The position numbers and the translations under genes are program-made. From Megaleporinus macrocephalus (Eukaryota > Chordata > Actinopteri > Characiformes > Anostomidae): a DNA stretch of 64,000 nt. The stretch lies in the NCBI GenBank assembly GCA_021613375.1, contig CM038720.1, positions 136,389 to 200,388 of the forward strand. The letters are read 5' to 3'. A model generated the notes under the pieces. That model had not been told where the DNA came from. It searched no databases and saw nothing but the letters and a program-made list of their open reading frames with translations. Below, piece by piece: positions 1 to 12,869 of the stretch; position 1 is the stretch's first letter; every line of letters begins with the position of its first letter.

Positions 1-261
1 CAGATCTATCGCCCCCCTGTGGTGAATAAAAACATCCAGAACACAAAGATGGAGATTTGAAACCTTGAAATTCTAAATATGTAATGTTTGAATGTATTTG
101 TTTCGAGTCAGAGCTGAGCTACTTCATGTTTAATTTGTTATATAAATAATTTAATACATTAAATGTTTAATATGACCTGCCAGGTAACACATGGCCCAGC
201 TCTGCTGACTCTGTGAGGCAACGACTGAACATGCAGACCTGCTTGTAATTCTCCTTCTTTA

Positions 262-492
262 CCACCAGATGGCAGTAACAGAACAGTGTCCTTAGCCAGA
301 GCCACAGATGGAACAGAAATTGAACCACTCAGTATAAAAGTGCCGAAGTTTTTCTGGCTGTTACAGACTGTTGTACTGCTTGTTCTTGGAGTGCTCTTTG
401 TTGGTGTACCATTCCTGGGGGGGGGTAACGAGGGTCCTGAATTTGTACACAGTCTATCTGACTGTAGCCCTTTCCAGCAGCTGGTGTTCTGA
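262..492 (+). other. Unrecognised short open frame with one hydrophobic segment
   Basis: A plus-strand frame without an ATG (conceptual starts at TTA/GTG codons) ends at a TGA at 490-492. It contains a charged stretch followed by about 22 hydrophobic residues (FFWLLQTVVLLVLGVLF and onward), so it could be a membrane-spanning segment. The minus strand is also open over much of the same DNA (536-159). An AATAAA lies just downstream near 519. There is no recognised homology. It could be part of an exon of a gene lying to the left, a 3' UTR, or chance. I would not call it a gene. Confidence 0.15.
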
Positions 493-530
493 AAATTCAG
501 TTTTAATCTCAGTTCTTTAAATAAAACAAG

Positions 531-3500
531 ACTCACACCTGATCATCATCCCACTGACTGAACACACCTGATCATCATCCCACTCACTGAACACACCTGA
601 TCATCATCATCTCACTGACTGAAACACACCTGATCATCATCCCACTGACTGAAACACACCTGATCATCATCTCACTGACTGAAACACATCTGATCATCAT
701 CCCAATGATTGAACACACCTGATCATCATCCAACTGACTAAACACATCTGATCATCATCCCACTGACTGAACACACCTGATCATCATCCCACTGACTGAA
801 CACACCTGATCATCATCATCCCACTGACTGAAACACACTTAATCATCATCATCCCACTGACTGAACACACCTGATCATCATCATCCCACTGACTGAACAC
901 ACCTGATCATCATCCCACTGACTGAACACACCTGACCATCATCCCACTGACTAAGCACAGCTGATCATCATCCCACTGACTGAACACACCTGATCATCAT
1001 CCCACTGACTGAAACACACCTGATCATCATTCCACTGATTGAACACACCTGATCATCATCCAACTGACTGAAACACACCTGATCATCATCATCCCACTGA
1101 CTGAACACACCTGATCACCATCCCACTGACTGAACACACCTGATCATCATCATCCCACTGACTGAAACACACTTAATCATCATCATCCCACTAACTGAAC
1201 ACACCTGATCACCATCCCACTGACTGAACACACCTGATCATCATCATCCCACTGACTGAAACACACTTAATCATCATCATCCCACTGACTGAACACACCT
1301 GATCATCATCCCACTGACTAAGCACAGCTGATCATCATCCCACTGACTGAACACACCTGATCATCATCCCACTGACTGAACACACCTGATCACCCCACTG
1401 ACTGAAACACACCTGATCATAATTTCATTGACTAAACACACCTGATCATCATCACACTGACTGAACACACCTGATCATCATCCCACTGACTGAACACACC
1501 TGATCATCATCCCACTGACTGAACACAACTGATCATCACACTAATTGAACACACCTGATCATCATGTAACTGACTGAAATACCTGATCTTCATCCCACTG
1601 ACTGAACACACCTGATCATCATCCCACTGACTAAACACACCTGATCACCATCACACTGACTGAACACACGTGATCATCATCCCACTGACTGAACACACCT
1701 GATCATCATCCCACTGACTGAACACAACTGATCATCACACTAATTGAACACACCTGATCATCATCTAACTGACTGAAATACCTGATCTTCATCCAACTGT
1801 CTGAACACACCTGATCATCTCACTGACTGAACCCACCTGATCATCATCCCACTGACTGAACACACCTGATCATCATCATCCCACTGACTGAAACACACTT
1901 AATCATCATCATCCCACTAACTGAACACACCTGATCATCATCCCACTGACTGAACACACCTGATCATCATTCCACTGATTGAACACACCTGATCATCATC
2001 CAACTGACTGAAACACACCAGACCATCATCCCACTGACTAAGCACAGCTGATCATCATCCCACTGACTGAACACACCTGATCATCATCCCACTGACTGAA
2101 CACACCTGATCATCATCCCACTGATTGAACACACCTGATCATCATCCAACTGACTGAAACACACCTGACCATCATCCCACTGACTAAGCACAGCTGATCA
2201 CCATCCCACTGACTGAACACACCTGATCATCATCCCACTGACTGAAACACACCTGATCATCATTCCACTGATTGAACACACCTGATCATCATCCAACTGA
2301 CTGAAACACACCTGATCATCATCATCCCACTGACTGAACACACCTGATCACCATCCCACTGACTGAACACACCTGATCATCATCATCCCACTGACTGAAA
2401 CACACTTAATCATCATCATCCCACTGACTGAACACACCTGATCACCATCCCACTGACTGAACACACCTGATCATCATCATCCCACTGACTGAAACACACT
2501 TAATCATCATCATCCCACTGACTGAACACACCTGATCATCATCCCACTGACTGAACACACCTGATCATCATTCCACTGATTGAACACACCTGATCATCAT
2601 CCAACTGACTGAAACACACCTGACCATCATCCCACTGACTAAGCACAGCTGATCATCATCCCACTGACTGAACACACCTGATCATCATCCCACTGACTGA
2701 ACACACCTGATCATCATCCCACTGACTGAACACACCTGATCATCCCACTGACTGAACACACCTGATCATCATCCCACTGACTGAAACACACCTGATCATC
2801 ATCCCACTGACTGACCACACCTGATCATCATCCCACTGAATAAACACACCTGATCATCATCCCACTGACTGAACACACCTGATCATCATCCTTCTGACTG
2901 AACACACCCGGTCACCCCACTGACTGAAACACACCTGATCATCATCCCACTGACTGAACACACCTGATCATCATCACACTGACTGAAACACACCTGATCA
3001 TCATCCCACTGACTGAACACCTGATCATCATCCCACTGACTGAACACACCTGATCATCATCCCACTGACTGAAACACACCTGATCATCATCCCACTGACT
3101 GAACACACCTGATCATCATCCCACTGACTGAAACACACTTGATCATCATCATCCCACTGACTGAAACACACCTGATCATCATCCCACTGACTGAAACACA
3201 CCTGATCATCATCCCACTGACTGAAACTCACCTGATTATCATCCCACTGACTGAACACACCTGATCATCATCCCACTAACTGAAACACAACTGATCATCA
3301 TCCCACTGACTGAACACGCCTGATCATCATCCCACTGACTAAACACACTTGATCATCATCCCACTGACTATACACACCTGATCATCATCATCCCACTGAC
3401 TGAACACACCTGATCATCATCCCACTGACTGAAACACACCTGATCATCATCCCACTGACTGAAACACACCTGACCATCATCCCACTGACTGAACACCTGA

Positions 3501-6500
3501 TCATCATCCCACTGACTGAACACACCTGATCATCATCCCACTGACTGAACACACCTGATCATCATCCCACTAACTGAAACACAACTGATCATCATCCCAC
3601 TGACTGAACACACCTGATCACCCCACTGACTGAAACACACCTGATCATCATCCCATTGAATAAACACACCTGATCATCATCCCACTGACTGAACACACCT
3701 GATCATCATCCCACTGACTGAACACACCTGATCACCCCACTGACTGAAACACACTTAATCATCATCATCCCACTGACTGAACACACCTGATCATCATCCC
3801 ACTGACTGAAACACACTTGATCATCATCATGCCACTGCCTGAAACACACCTGATCATCATCCCACTGACTGAACACACCTGATCATCATCCCACTGACTG
3901 AAACACACCTGATCATCATCCCACTGACTGAACACACCTGATCATCATCACACTGACTGAAACACACCTGATCATCATCCCACTGACTGAACACCTGATC
4001 ATCATCCCACTGACTGAACACACCTGATCATCATCCCACTGACTGAAACACACCTGATCATCATCCCACTGACTGAACACACCTGATCATCATCCCACTG
4101 ACTGAAACACACTTGATCATCATCATCCCACTGACTGAAACACACCTGATCATCATCCCACTGACTGAAACACACCTGATCATCATCCCACTGACTGAAA
4201 CTCACCTGATTATCATCCCACTGACTGAACACACCTGATCATCATCCCACTAACTGAAACACAACTGATCATCATCCCACTGACTGAACACGCCTGATCA
4301 TCATCCCACTGACTAAACACACTTGATCATCATCCCACTGACTATACACACCTGATCATCATCATCCCACTGACTGAACACACCTGATCATCATCCCACT
4401 GACTGAAACACACCTGATCATCATCCCACTGACTGAAACACACCTGACCATCATCCCACTGACTGAACACCTGATCATCATCCCACTGACTGAACACACC
4501 TGATCATCATCCCACTGACTGAACACACCTGATCATCATCCCACTGACTGAACACACCTGATCACCCCACTGACTGAAACACATCTGATCATCATCCCAT
4601 TGAATAAACACACCTGATCATCATCCCACTGACTGAACACACCTGATCATCATCCCACTGACTGAACACACCTGATCACCCAACTGACTGAAACACACCT
4701 GATCATCATCCCATTGAATAAACACACCTGGTCATCATCCCACTCACTGAAAAACACCTGATCATCATCCCACTGACTGAACACACTTGATCATCATCCC
4801 ACTGACTGAACACACCTGATCATCATCCCACTGACTGAAACACACCTGATCATCATCCCACTGACTAAACACACCTGATCATCATCCCACTAACTGAAAC
4901 ACAACTGATCATCATCCAACTGACTGAACACACCTGATCACCCCAGTGACTGAAACACACCTGATCATCATCCCATTGAATAAACACACCTGATCATCAT
5001 CCCACTGACTGAACACACCTGATCATCATCCTTCTGACTGAACACACCTGGTCACCCCACTGACTGAAACACACCTGATCATCATCCCATTGAATAAACA
5101 CACCTGATCATCATCCCACTGACTGAAACACACCTGATCATCATCCCACTGACTGAACACCTGATCATCATCCCACTGACTGAAACACACCTGATCATCA
5201 TCCCACTGACTGAACACACCTGATCATCATCACACTGACTGAACACACCTGATCACCCCACTGACTGAACACACCTGATCATCATTTCATTGACTAAACA
5301 CACCTGATCATCATTCCACTGATTGAACACACCTGATCATCATTCCACTGATTGAACACACCTGATCATCATCCAACTGACTGAAACACACCTGACCATC
5401 ATCCCACTGACTAAGCACAGCTGATCATCATCCCACTGACTGAACACACCTGATCATCATCCCACTGACTGAACACACCTGATCATCATCCCACTGACTG
5501 AACACACCTGATCATCATCCCACTGACTAAAACACTTGATCATCATCCCACTGACTGAAATACCTGATCATCATTCAACTGTCTGAAACACACCTGATCA
5601 ACATCCCACTGACTGAACACACCTGATCATCATCCCACTAACTGAAACACAACTGATCATCATCCCACTGACTGAACACACCTGATCACCCCACTGACTG
5701 AAACACACCTGATCATCATCCCATTAAATAAACACACCTGTTCATCATCCCACTGACTGAACACCTGATCATTATCCCACTGACTGAAACACACCTGATC
5801 GTCATCCCACTGACTAAACACACTTGATCATCATCCCACTGACTAAACACACTTGATCATCATCCCACTGACTATACACACCTGATCATCATCCCACTGA
5901 CTGAAACACACTTGATCATCATCCCACGGACTGAACACACCTGATCTCCCCACTGACTGAAACACACCTGATCATCATCCCACTCACTGAACACACCTGA
6001 TTATCATCCCACTGACTGAAACACATTTGATCATCATCCTACTGACTGAAACACACCTGATCATCATCCCACTGAACACACCTGATCACCCCACTGACTG
6101 AAACACACCTGATCATCACCCCACTGACTATACACACCTGATCATCATCCCACTGACTGAACACACCTGATCATCATCCCACTGACTGAAACACACCTGA
6201 TCATCATCCCACTGACTGAACACCTGATCATCATCCCACTGACTGAAACACACCTGATCATCATCCCACTGACTGAACACACCTGATCATCATCACACTG
6301 ACTGAACACACCTGATCACCCCACTGACTGAACACACCTGATCATCATTTCATTGACTAAACACACCTGATCATCATTCCACTGATTGAACACACCTGAT
6401 CATCATTCCACTGATTGAACACACCTGATCATCATCCAACTGACTGAAACACACCTGACCATCATCCCACTGACTAAGCACAGCTGATCATCATCCCACT

Positions 6501-9500
6501 GACTGAAACACATCTGATCATCATCCCAATGATTGAACACACCTGATCATCATCCCACTGACTAAACACACCTGATCACCATCACACTGACTGAACACAC
6601 GTGATCATCATCCCACTGACTGAACACACCTGATCATCATCCCACTGACTGAAACACACCTGATCATCATCCCACTGACTGAACACACCTGATCATCATC
6701 CCACTAACTGAAACACAACTGATCATCATCCCACTGACTGAACACACCTGATCACCCCACTGACTGAAACACACCTGATCATCATCCCATTAAATAAACA
6801 CACCTGTTCATCATCCCACTGACTGAACACCTGATCATTATCCCACTGACTGAAACACACCTGATCATCATCCCACTGACTAAACACACTTGATCATCAT
6901 CCCACTGACTAAACACACTTGATCATCATCCCACTGACTATACACACCTGATCATCATCCCACTGACTGAAACACACTTGATCATCATCCCACGGACTGA
7001 ACACACCTGATCTCCCCACTGACTGAAACACACCTGATCATCATCCCACTGACTGAACACACCTGATTATCATCCCACTGACTGAAACACATTTGATCAT
7101 CATCCTACTGACTGAAACACACCTGATCATCATCCCACTGAACACACCTGATCACCCCACTGACTGAAACACACCTGATCATCACCCCACTGACTATACA
7201 CACCTGATCATCATCCCACTGACTGAACACACCTGATCATCATCCCACTGACTGAAGCACACCTGATTATCATCCCACTGACTGAACACACCTGATCATC
7301 ATCCCACTGACTGAACACACCTGATCATCATCCCACTGACTATACACACCTGATCATCATCATCCCACTGACTGAACACACCTGATCATCATCCCACTGA
7401 CTAAACACGCCTGATCATCATACCACTGACTGAACACGCCTGATCATCATCCCACTGACTAAACACACTTGATCATCATCCCACTGACTAAACACACTTG
7501 ATCATCATCCCACTGACTATACACACCTGATCATCATCATCCCACTAACTGAACACACCTGATCATCATCCTACTGACTAAACACACCTGATCATCATCC
7601 CACTGACTGAACACACTTGATAATCATCCCACTGACTGAACACACCTGATCATCATCCCACTGACTGAAACACACCTGATCATCATCCCACTGACTGAAC
7701 ACACCTGATCATCATCCCACTAACTGAAACACAACTGATCATCATCCCACTGACTGAACACACCTGATCACCCCACTGACTGAAACACACCTGATCATCA
7801 TCCCATTGAATAAACACACCTGATCATCATCCCACTGACTGAACACACCTGATCATCATCCCACTGACTGAAACACACCTGATCATCATCCCATTGAATA
7901 AACACACCTGATCATCATCCCACTGACTGAACACACCTGATCATCATCCCACTGACTGAACACACCTGATCACCCCACTGACTGAAACACACCTGATCAT
8001 CATCCCATTAAATAAACACACCTGATCATCATCCCACTGACTGAACACCTGATCATTATCCCACTGACTGAAACACACCTGATCATCATCCCACTGACTA
8101 AACACACTTGATCATCATCCCACTGACTAAACACACTTGATCATCATCCCACTGACTATACACACCTGATCATCATCCCACTGACTGAAACACACTTGAT
8201 CATCATCCCACGGACTGAACACACCTGATCTCCCCACTGACTGAAACACACCTGATCATCATCCCACTGACTGAACACACCTGATTATCATCCCACTGAC
8301 TGAAACACATTTGATCATCATCCCACTGACTGAAACACACCTGATCATCATCCCACTGAACACACCTGATCACCCCACTGACTGAAACACACCTGATCAT
8401 CACCCCACTGACTATACACACCTGATCATCATCCCACTGACTGAACACACCTGATCATCATCCCACTGACTGAAGCACACCTGATCATCATCCCACTGAC
8501 TGAACACACCTGATCATCATCCCACTGACTATACACACCTGATCATCATCATCCCACTGACTGAACACACCTGATCATCATCCCACTGACTAAACACGCC
8601 TGATCATCATACCACTGACTGAACACGCCTGATCATCATCCCACTTACTAAACACACTTGATCATCATCCCACTGACTAAACACACTTGATCATCATCCC
8701 ACTGACTATACACACCTGATCATCATCATCCCACTAACTGAACACACCTGATCATCATCCCACTGACTGAACACACCTGATCATCATCCCACTGACTGAA
8801 ACACACCTGTTCATCATCCCACTGACTGAACACACCTGATCACCCCACTGACTGAAACACACCTGATCATAATTTCATTGACTAAACACACCTGATCATC
8901 ATCATCCCACTGACTGAAACACACTTAATCATCATCATCCCACTGACTGAACACACCTGATCATCATCCCACTGACTGAACACAACTGATCATCACACTA
9001 ATTGAACACACCTGATCATCATGTAACTGACTGAAATACCTGATCTTCATCCAACTGTCTGAACACACCTGATCACCTCACTGACTGAACCCACCTGATC
9101 ATTATCCCACTGACTGAAACAGACTTAATCATCATCATCCCACTGACTGAACACACCTGATCACCATCCCACTGACTGAACACACCTGATCATCATCCCA
9201 CTGACTGAACACACCTGATCATCATTCCACTGATTGAACACACCTGATCATCATCCAACTGACTGAAACACACCTGACCATCATCCCACTGACTAAGCAC
9301 ACCTGATCATCATCCCACTGACTGAACACACCTGATCATCATCCCACTGTCTGAAACACAGCTGATCATCATCGCACTGACTGAATACAACTGATCATCA
9401 TCCCACTGACTGAACACACCTGATGGTCATCATCCCACTGACTGAAACACACCTGATCATCATCATCTCACTGACTGAAACACACCTGATCATCATCATT

Positions 9501-9932
9501 CCACTGACTGAACACACCTGATCATCATCCAACTGACTGAAACACACCTGATCATCATCATCCCACTGACTGAACACACCTGATCACCATCCCACTGACT
9601 GAACACACCTGATCATCATCATCCCACTGACTGAAACACACTTAATCATCATCATCCCACTGACTGAACACACCTGATCATCATCCCACTGACTGAACAC
9701 ACCTGATCATCATTCCACTGATTGAACACACCTGATCATCATCCAACTGACTGAAACACACCTGACCATCATCCCACTGACTAAGCACAGCTGATCATCA
9801 TCCCACTGACTGAACACACCTGATCATCATCCCACTGACTGAACACACCTGATCATCAGCCCAATGACTGAAACACACCTGATCATCATCCCACTGACTG
9901 AACACACCTGATCATCATCCCACTGACTGAAC
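531..9932. repeat. ~30-bp minisatellite, left array, 9.4 kb
   Basis: About 300 copies of a 29-32-bp unit with the core CACCTGATCATCATCCCACT followed by GACTGAACA. Variation comes from extra ATC triplets, GAACACA versus GAAACACA, and short forms lacking ATCAT. Nearly every unit carries the palindrome TGATCA. Larger blocks are duplicated inside it: the stretch near 2930-3560 recurs at 3904-4534 (offset 974), and marker variants with GATCTCCCC recur at 5943, 7009 and 8227. Translations rich in QWDDDQV from the opposite strand are repeat artefacts. The same unit, reverse-complemented, forms the array at 52140-58165. Confidence 0.97.
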
Positions 9933-9934
9933 TG

Positions 9935-10149
9935 AGTATGTGTGTGAGAGTGTGAGTGTGTGTGAATGTGAGTGTGTGTCAGAGTGTGTCTGAGTGTGTG
10001 TGGATGTGATTGTATGTGTGTATGTGTTTGTTTGTGTGTTGAGTGTGTGTATGTGTGTGTGAGTGGGTGTGTGCTTGTGTTTATGTGTGATTGGGTGTGT
10101 GTTTGTGTGAGTGGGTGTGTGTTTGTGTTTGTGACTGTGTGTGTGTGTA

Positions 10150-10188
<39 letters not shown>

Positions 10189-10626
10189 GTGTGTGTTAGT
10201 GTGTGTGTGTTTGTGTGTGTGTTTGTGTGTGTTTGTGTGTGTATATGTGTGTTTTAGTGTCTACGTGTGTTAGTGTGTGTGTGTGTGTGTGTGTTAGTGT
10301 GTGTATATGTGTTTGTGTGTGTTTTTGTGTGTGTGTGTTATGGTATGTGCGTGTGTTAGTGTATGTGTGTATATGTGTGTTAGTGTGTGTATATGTGTGT
10401 GTGTGTTATGGTATGTGTGTGTGTTATGGTATGTGTATGTGTTAGTGTATGTGTATATGTGTGTTAGTGTGTGTGTGTGTGTGTGCGTGTGTGTGTGTGT
10501 TAGTGTGTATGAGTGTTTGTGTGTGTGTATTTGTGATTGTGTGTGTGTATTTGTTAGTGTGTGTTTGTGTGTGTATGTTTGTGTGGTTAGTGTGTGTCTA
10601 TGTGTATGTGAATGTATATGTGTTAG

Positions 10627-10657
<31 letters not shown>

Positions 10658-10824
10658 TATGGTATGTGTGTGTTAGTGTATGTGTGTATATGTGTGTTGG
10701 TGTGTGTGTGTTTGTGTGTATGTCTGTGTTAGTGTGTGTATATGTGTGTGTGTTTGTGTGTGTGTTAGTGTGTGTTTGTGTGTATGTGTGTTAGTGTGTG
10801 TTTGTGTGTGTGTGTGTGTGTGTT

Positions 10825-10881
<57 letters not shown>

Positions 10882-11086
10882 TTGTGTGTGTTTGTGTGTG
10901 TGTATATGTGTGTATGTGTGTGTGTTTGTGTGTGTTTGTGTGTGTGTGTGTTATGGTATGTGTGTGTGTTAGTGTATGTGTGTATATGTGTGTTAGTGTG
11001 TGTTTGTGTGTGTGTGTTAGTGTGTATGTGTGTTAGTGTGTGTGTGTGTGTGTGTGTGTGTTTGTGTGTGTTAGTGTATATGTGTG

Positions 11087-11139
<53 letters not shown>

Positions 11140-11147
11140 GTGTGTAT

Positions 11148-11197
<50 letters not shown>
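9935..11197. repeat. (TG)n-rich compound microsatellite
   Basis: 1.26 kb of TG dinucleotides interrupted by TTAG, TTTG and TATA steps, with blocks such as TGTGTTATGGTATGTGTG recurring at about 10340, 10407, 10655 and 10950. The cysteine/valine-rich frames it creates are not proteins. Confidence 0.95.
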
Positions 11198-11198
<1 letters not shown>

Positions 11199-11470
11199 TG
11201 GGTTATCTGCAGTTCAAATGCTGTGTGAGTGTAAAAATAGACCCCCCCCCCCCCCCCACACACACACACAGCACTCCTGCCGTCACTCAGAGAGAGAACA
11301 GAGAGAGGGTGTAGGTCGGGTTTGGATCTGAAACTTAACGCTGCGTCCTCCTCGGTTCCATTAAGATCTTCTCCTCAGCCTCTTCTCCTCGGACCACCCT
11401 CACACAGTCTCCCCCCAAACGCTGGAGATACGAGCTTCTAACATCCGCTCCAGTTTACTTTAGCTTTACG
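11198..11470. other. Short unique stretch with a C homopolymer
   Basis: Non-repetitive except for a run of about 16 C with a single leading A followed by (CA)n at about 11242-11270. No reading frame, splice signal or RNA gene is recognisable. Confidence 0.6.
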
Positions 11471-11860
11471 CTAATCTGTACAGATTAAATACAATAGATT
11501 AGATTAGTTAGATATTATTACATTACATGTAGATTAAAGTAGAAAGATTCAATAGAATTAGAGTATGATTAGATTAGGATCAGATTAAGATTAGGATTAG
11601 GATTAGGATTACAACAGATTATTGTCACATTAGATCATGTTAGATTAAAATTTTATCACATTTAGATACATTAGATTATATGAAGGTTAAATGAGATTAG
11701 GGTCGCTTTAGATTAGATTAGAGGTGGATTAAATGATATTAGGTTTAGATTATATTATATTAGGGTCACATTAGATCAGATTACATTTATACACGTTAAA
11801 TGAAATTAGATTAGGGTTAGATCAGGATTTCAGTGGAGTTGTGTTAAGATTAAATTAGAT
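11470..11860. repeat. Degenerate GATTA/TTAGATTA low-complexity DNA
   Basis: AT-rich DNA made of irregular repeats of GATTAGATTAG and GGATTAGGATTAGGATTA. The order is loose, which suggests an old, decayed simple repeat. The TTAGGA steps resemble but do not match the vertebrate telomere hexamer TTAGGG. Confidence 0.75.
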
Positions 11861-11950
11861 CAGACGGAGCTCCAGGCTGATGTACAGGTCACATGACCTT
11901 AAAGAGAAACTGAATATTCACGCTCTGCTGGAGCCCAATGACCAGCGACG

Positions 11951-11954
<4 letters not shown>

Positions 11955-12005
<51 letters not shown>

Positions 12006-12175
12006 ACACATACACTTACACTTACACACACACACACAAACACACACACAAACACACACATATATGTATATACACACGCACACTTACACTTACACACACA
12101 TACACACACACACTTACACACACATATGTATACACACACACACACACACTTACACTTAAACACACACACAGAGCA
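11955..12175. repeat. (CA)n microsatellite, imperfect
   Basis: CA dinucleotides with CTTACA and ATATGTATA interruptions. This is the strand complement of the type seen at 9.9-11.2 kb. A shorter (CA)n lies at 12271-12300. Confidence 0.93.
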
Positions 12176-12439
12176 GATGTAGGTCGCAGTGTGCTGCGGG
12201 GGAGGAGTGAGTGTGTGTGAGTGGGAGAGACAGTCAGTTCAGAACGAGTCTGCACAACTGTCACATCACATCACACACACTCACACACACACACACACAC
12301 TCAGCTACTGAACACACTCCTCTACATTCCTCTGGTCATCGTCTTTCACAGAGAGATAAAACTGACTGAGCACTCACTGAGCAGCCCGACGGACAGAGAT
12401 CACAGCACAGTTACACAACCAGAACTCACACAGTGCAGC

Positions 12440-12680
12440 AGATGATCACAGATAGTGTAGAGAGTGTGTAGAGAGTGAATACAGTGCACAGAGAATGTAT
12501 ATAGTGTACTTATAGAGAGTCTATAAAGTGTATACAGAGTGTAGAGAGTAAAGAGAGTGTATAGTGTGATTAAAGAGAGTGTACAGTGTGATTAAAGACA
12601 GCGTACAGTGTGATTAAAGAGAGTGTACAGTGTGATTAAAGAGAGTGTACAGTGTGATTAAAGACAGCGTACAGTGTGTG
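12440..12680. repeat. ~23-bp short tandem array
   Basis: About five good copies of a unit built from GTGTACAGTGTGATTAAAGA, preceded by degenerate AGAGTGTATA-type copies. The block from 12681 to 12865 is non-repetitive and holds nothing recognisable. Confidence 0.8.
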
Positions 12681-12869
12681 ATTACATAAGACTCTGGTGG
12701 TGATTTGGTGACAAACGTTATAAAATGATGGAACACTAAGTGGGCCGGCGTTAAAAAGTCATGGTCAGTCACGCATTCACACATACACACTGAGAGTAGG
12801 AGGCTAACAGAACACTTTCAGTGTTATTCAGAGGTTAATCAGACAATCAGACAAAAACCTTTATATAGT

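Noticed and set aside
3028..8448. Repeated FSQWDDDQVC frames in the left array (and the same at 52.3-57.4 kb)
   Set aside because: The period equals the 30-bp unit and the frames break wherever unit length changes. They appear in whichever strand reads TGTTCAGTCAGTGG, with no conservation outside the repeat.
531..9932. CRISPR-like regular repeats
   Set aside because: Head-to-tail repeats without unique spacers, in a vertebrate nuclear context. A minisatellite, not CRISPR.
9972..11331. Cysteine/valine-rich frames (MCVCVCVC...)
   Set aside because: Translation of TG dinucleotides only.
11570..11610. Interstitial telomere repeat
   Set aside because: The hexamer is GATTAG/TTAGGA and not TTAGGG, and the order is irregular.
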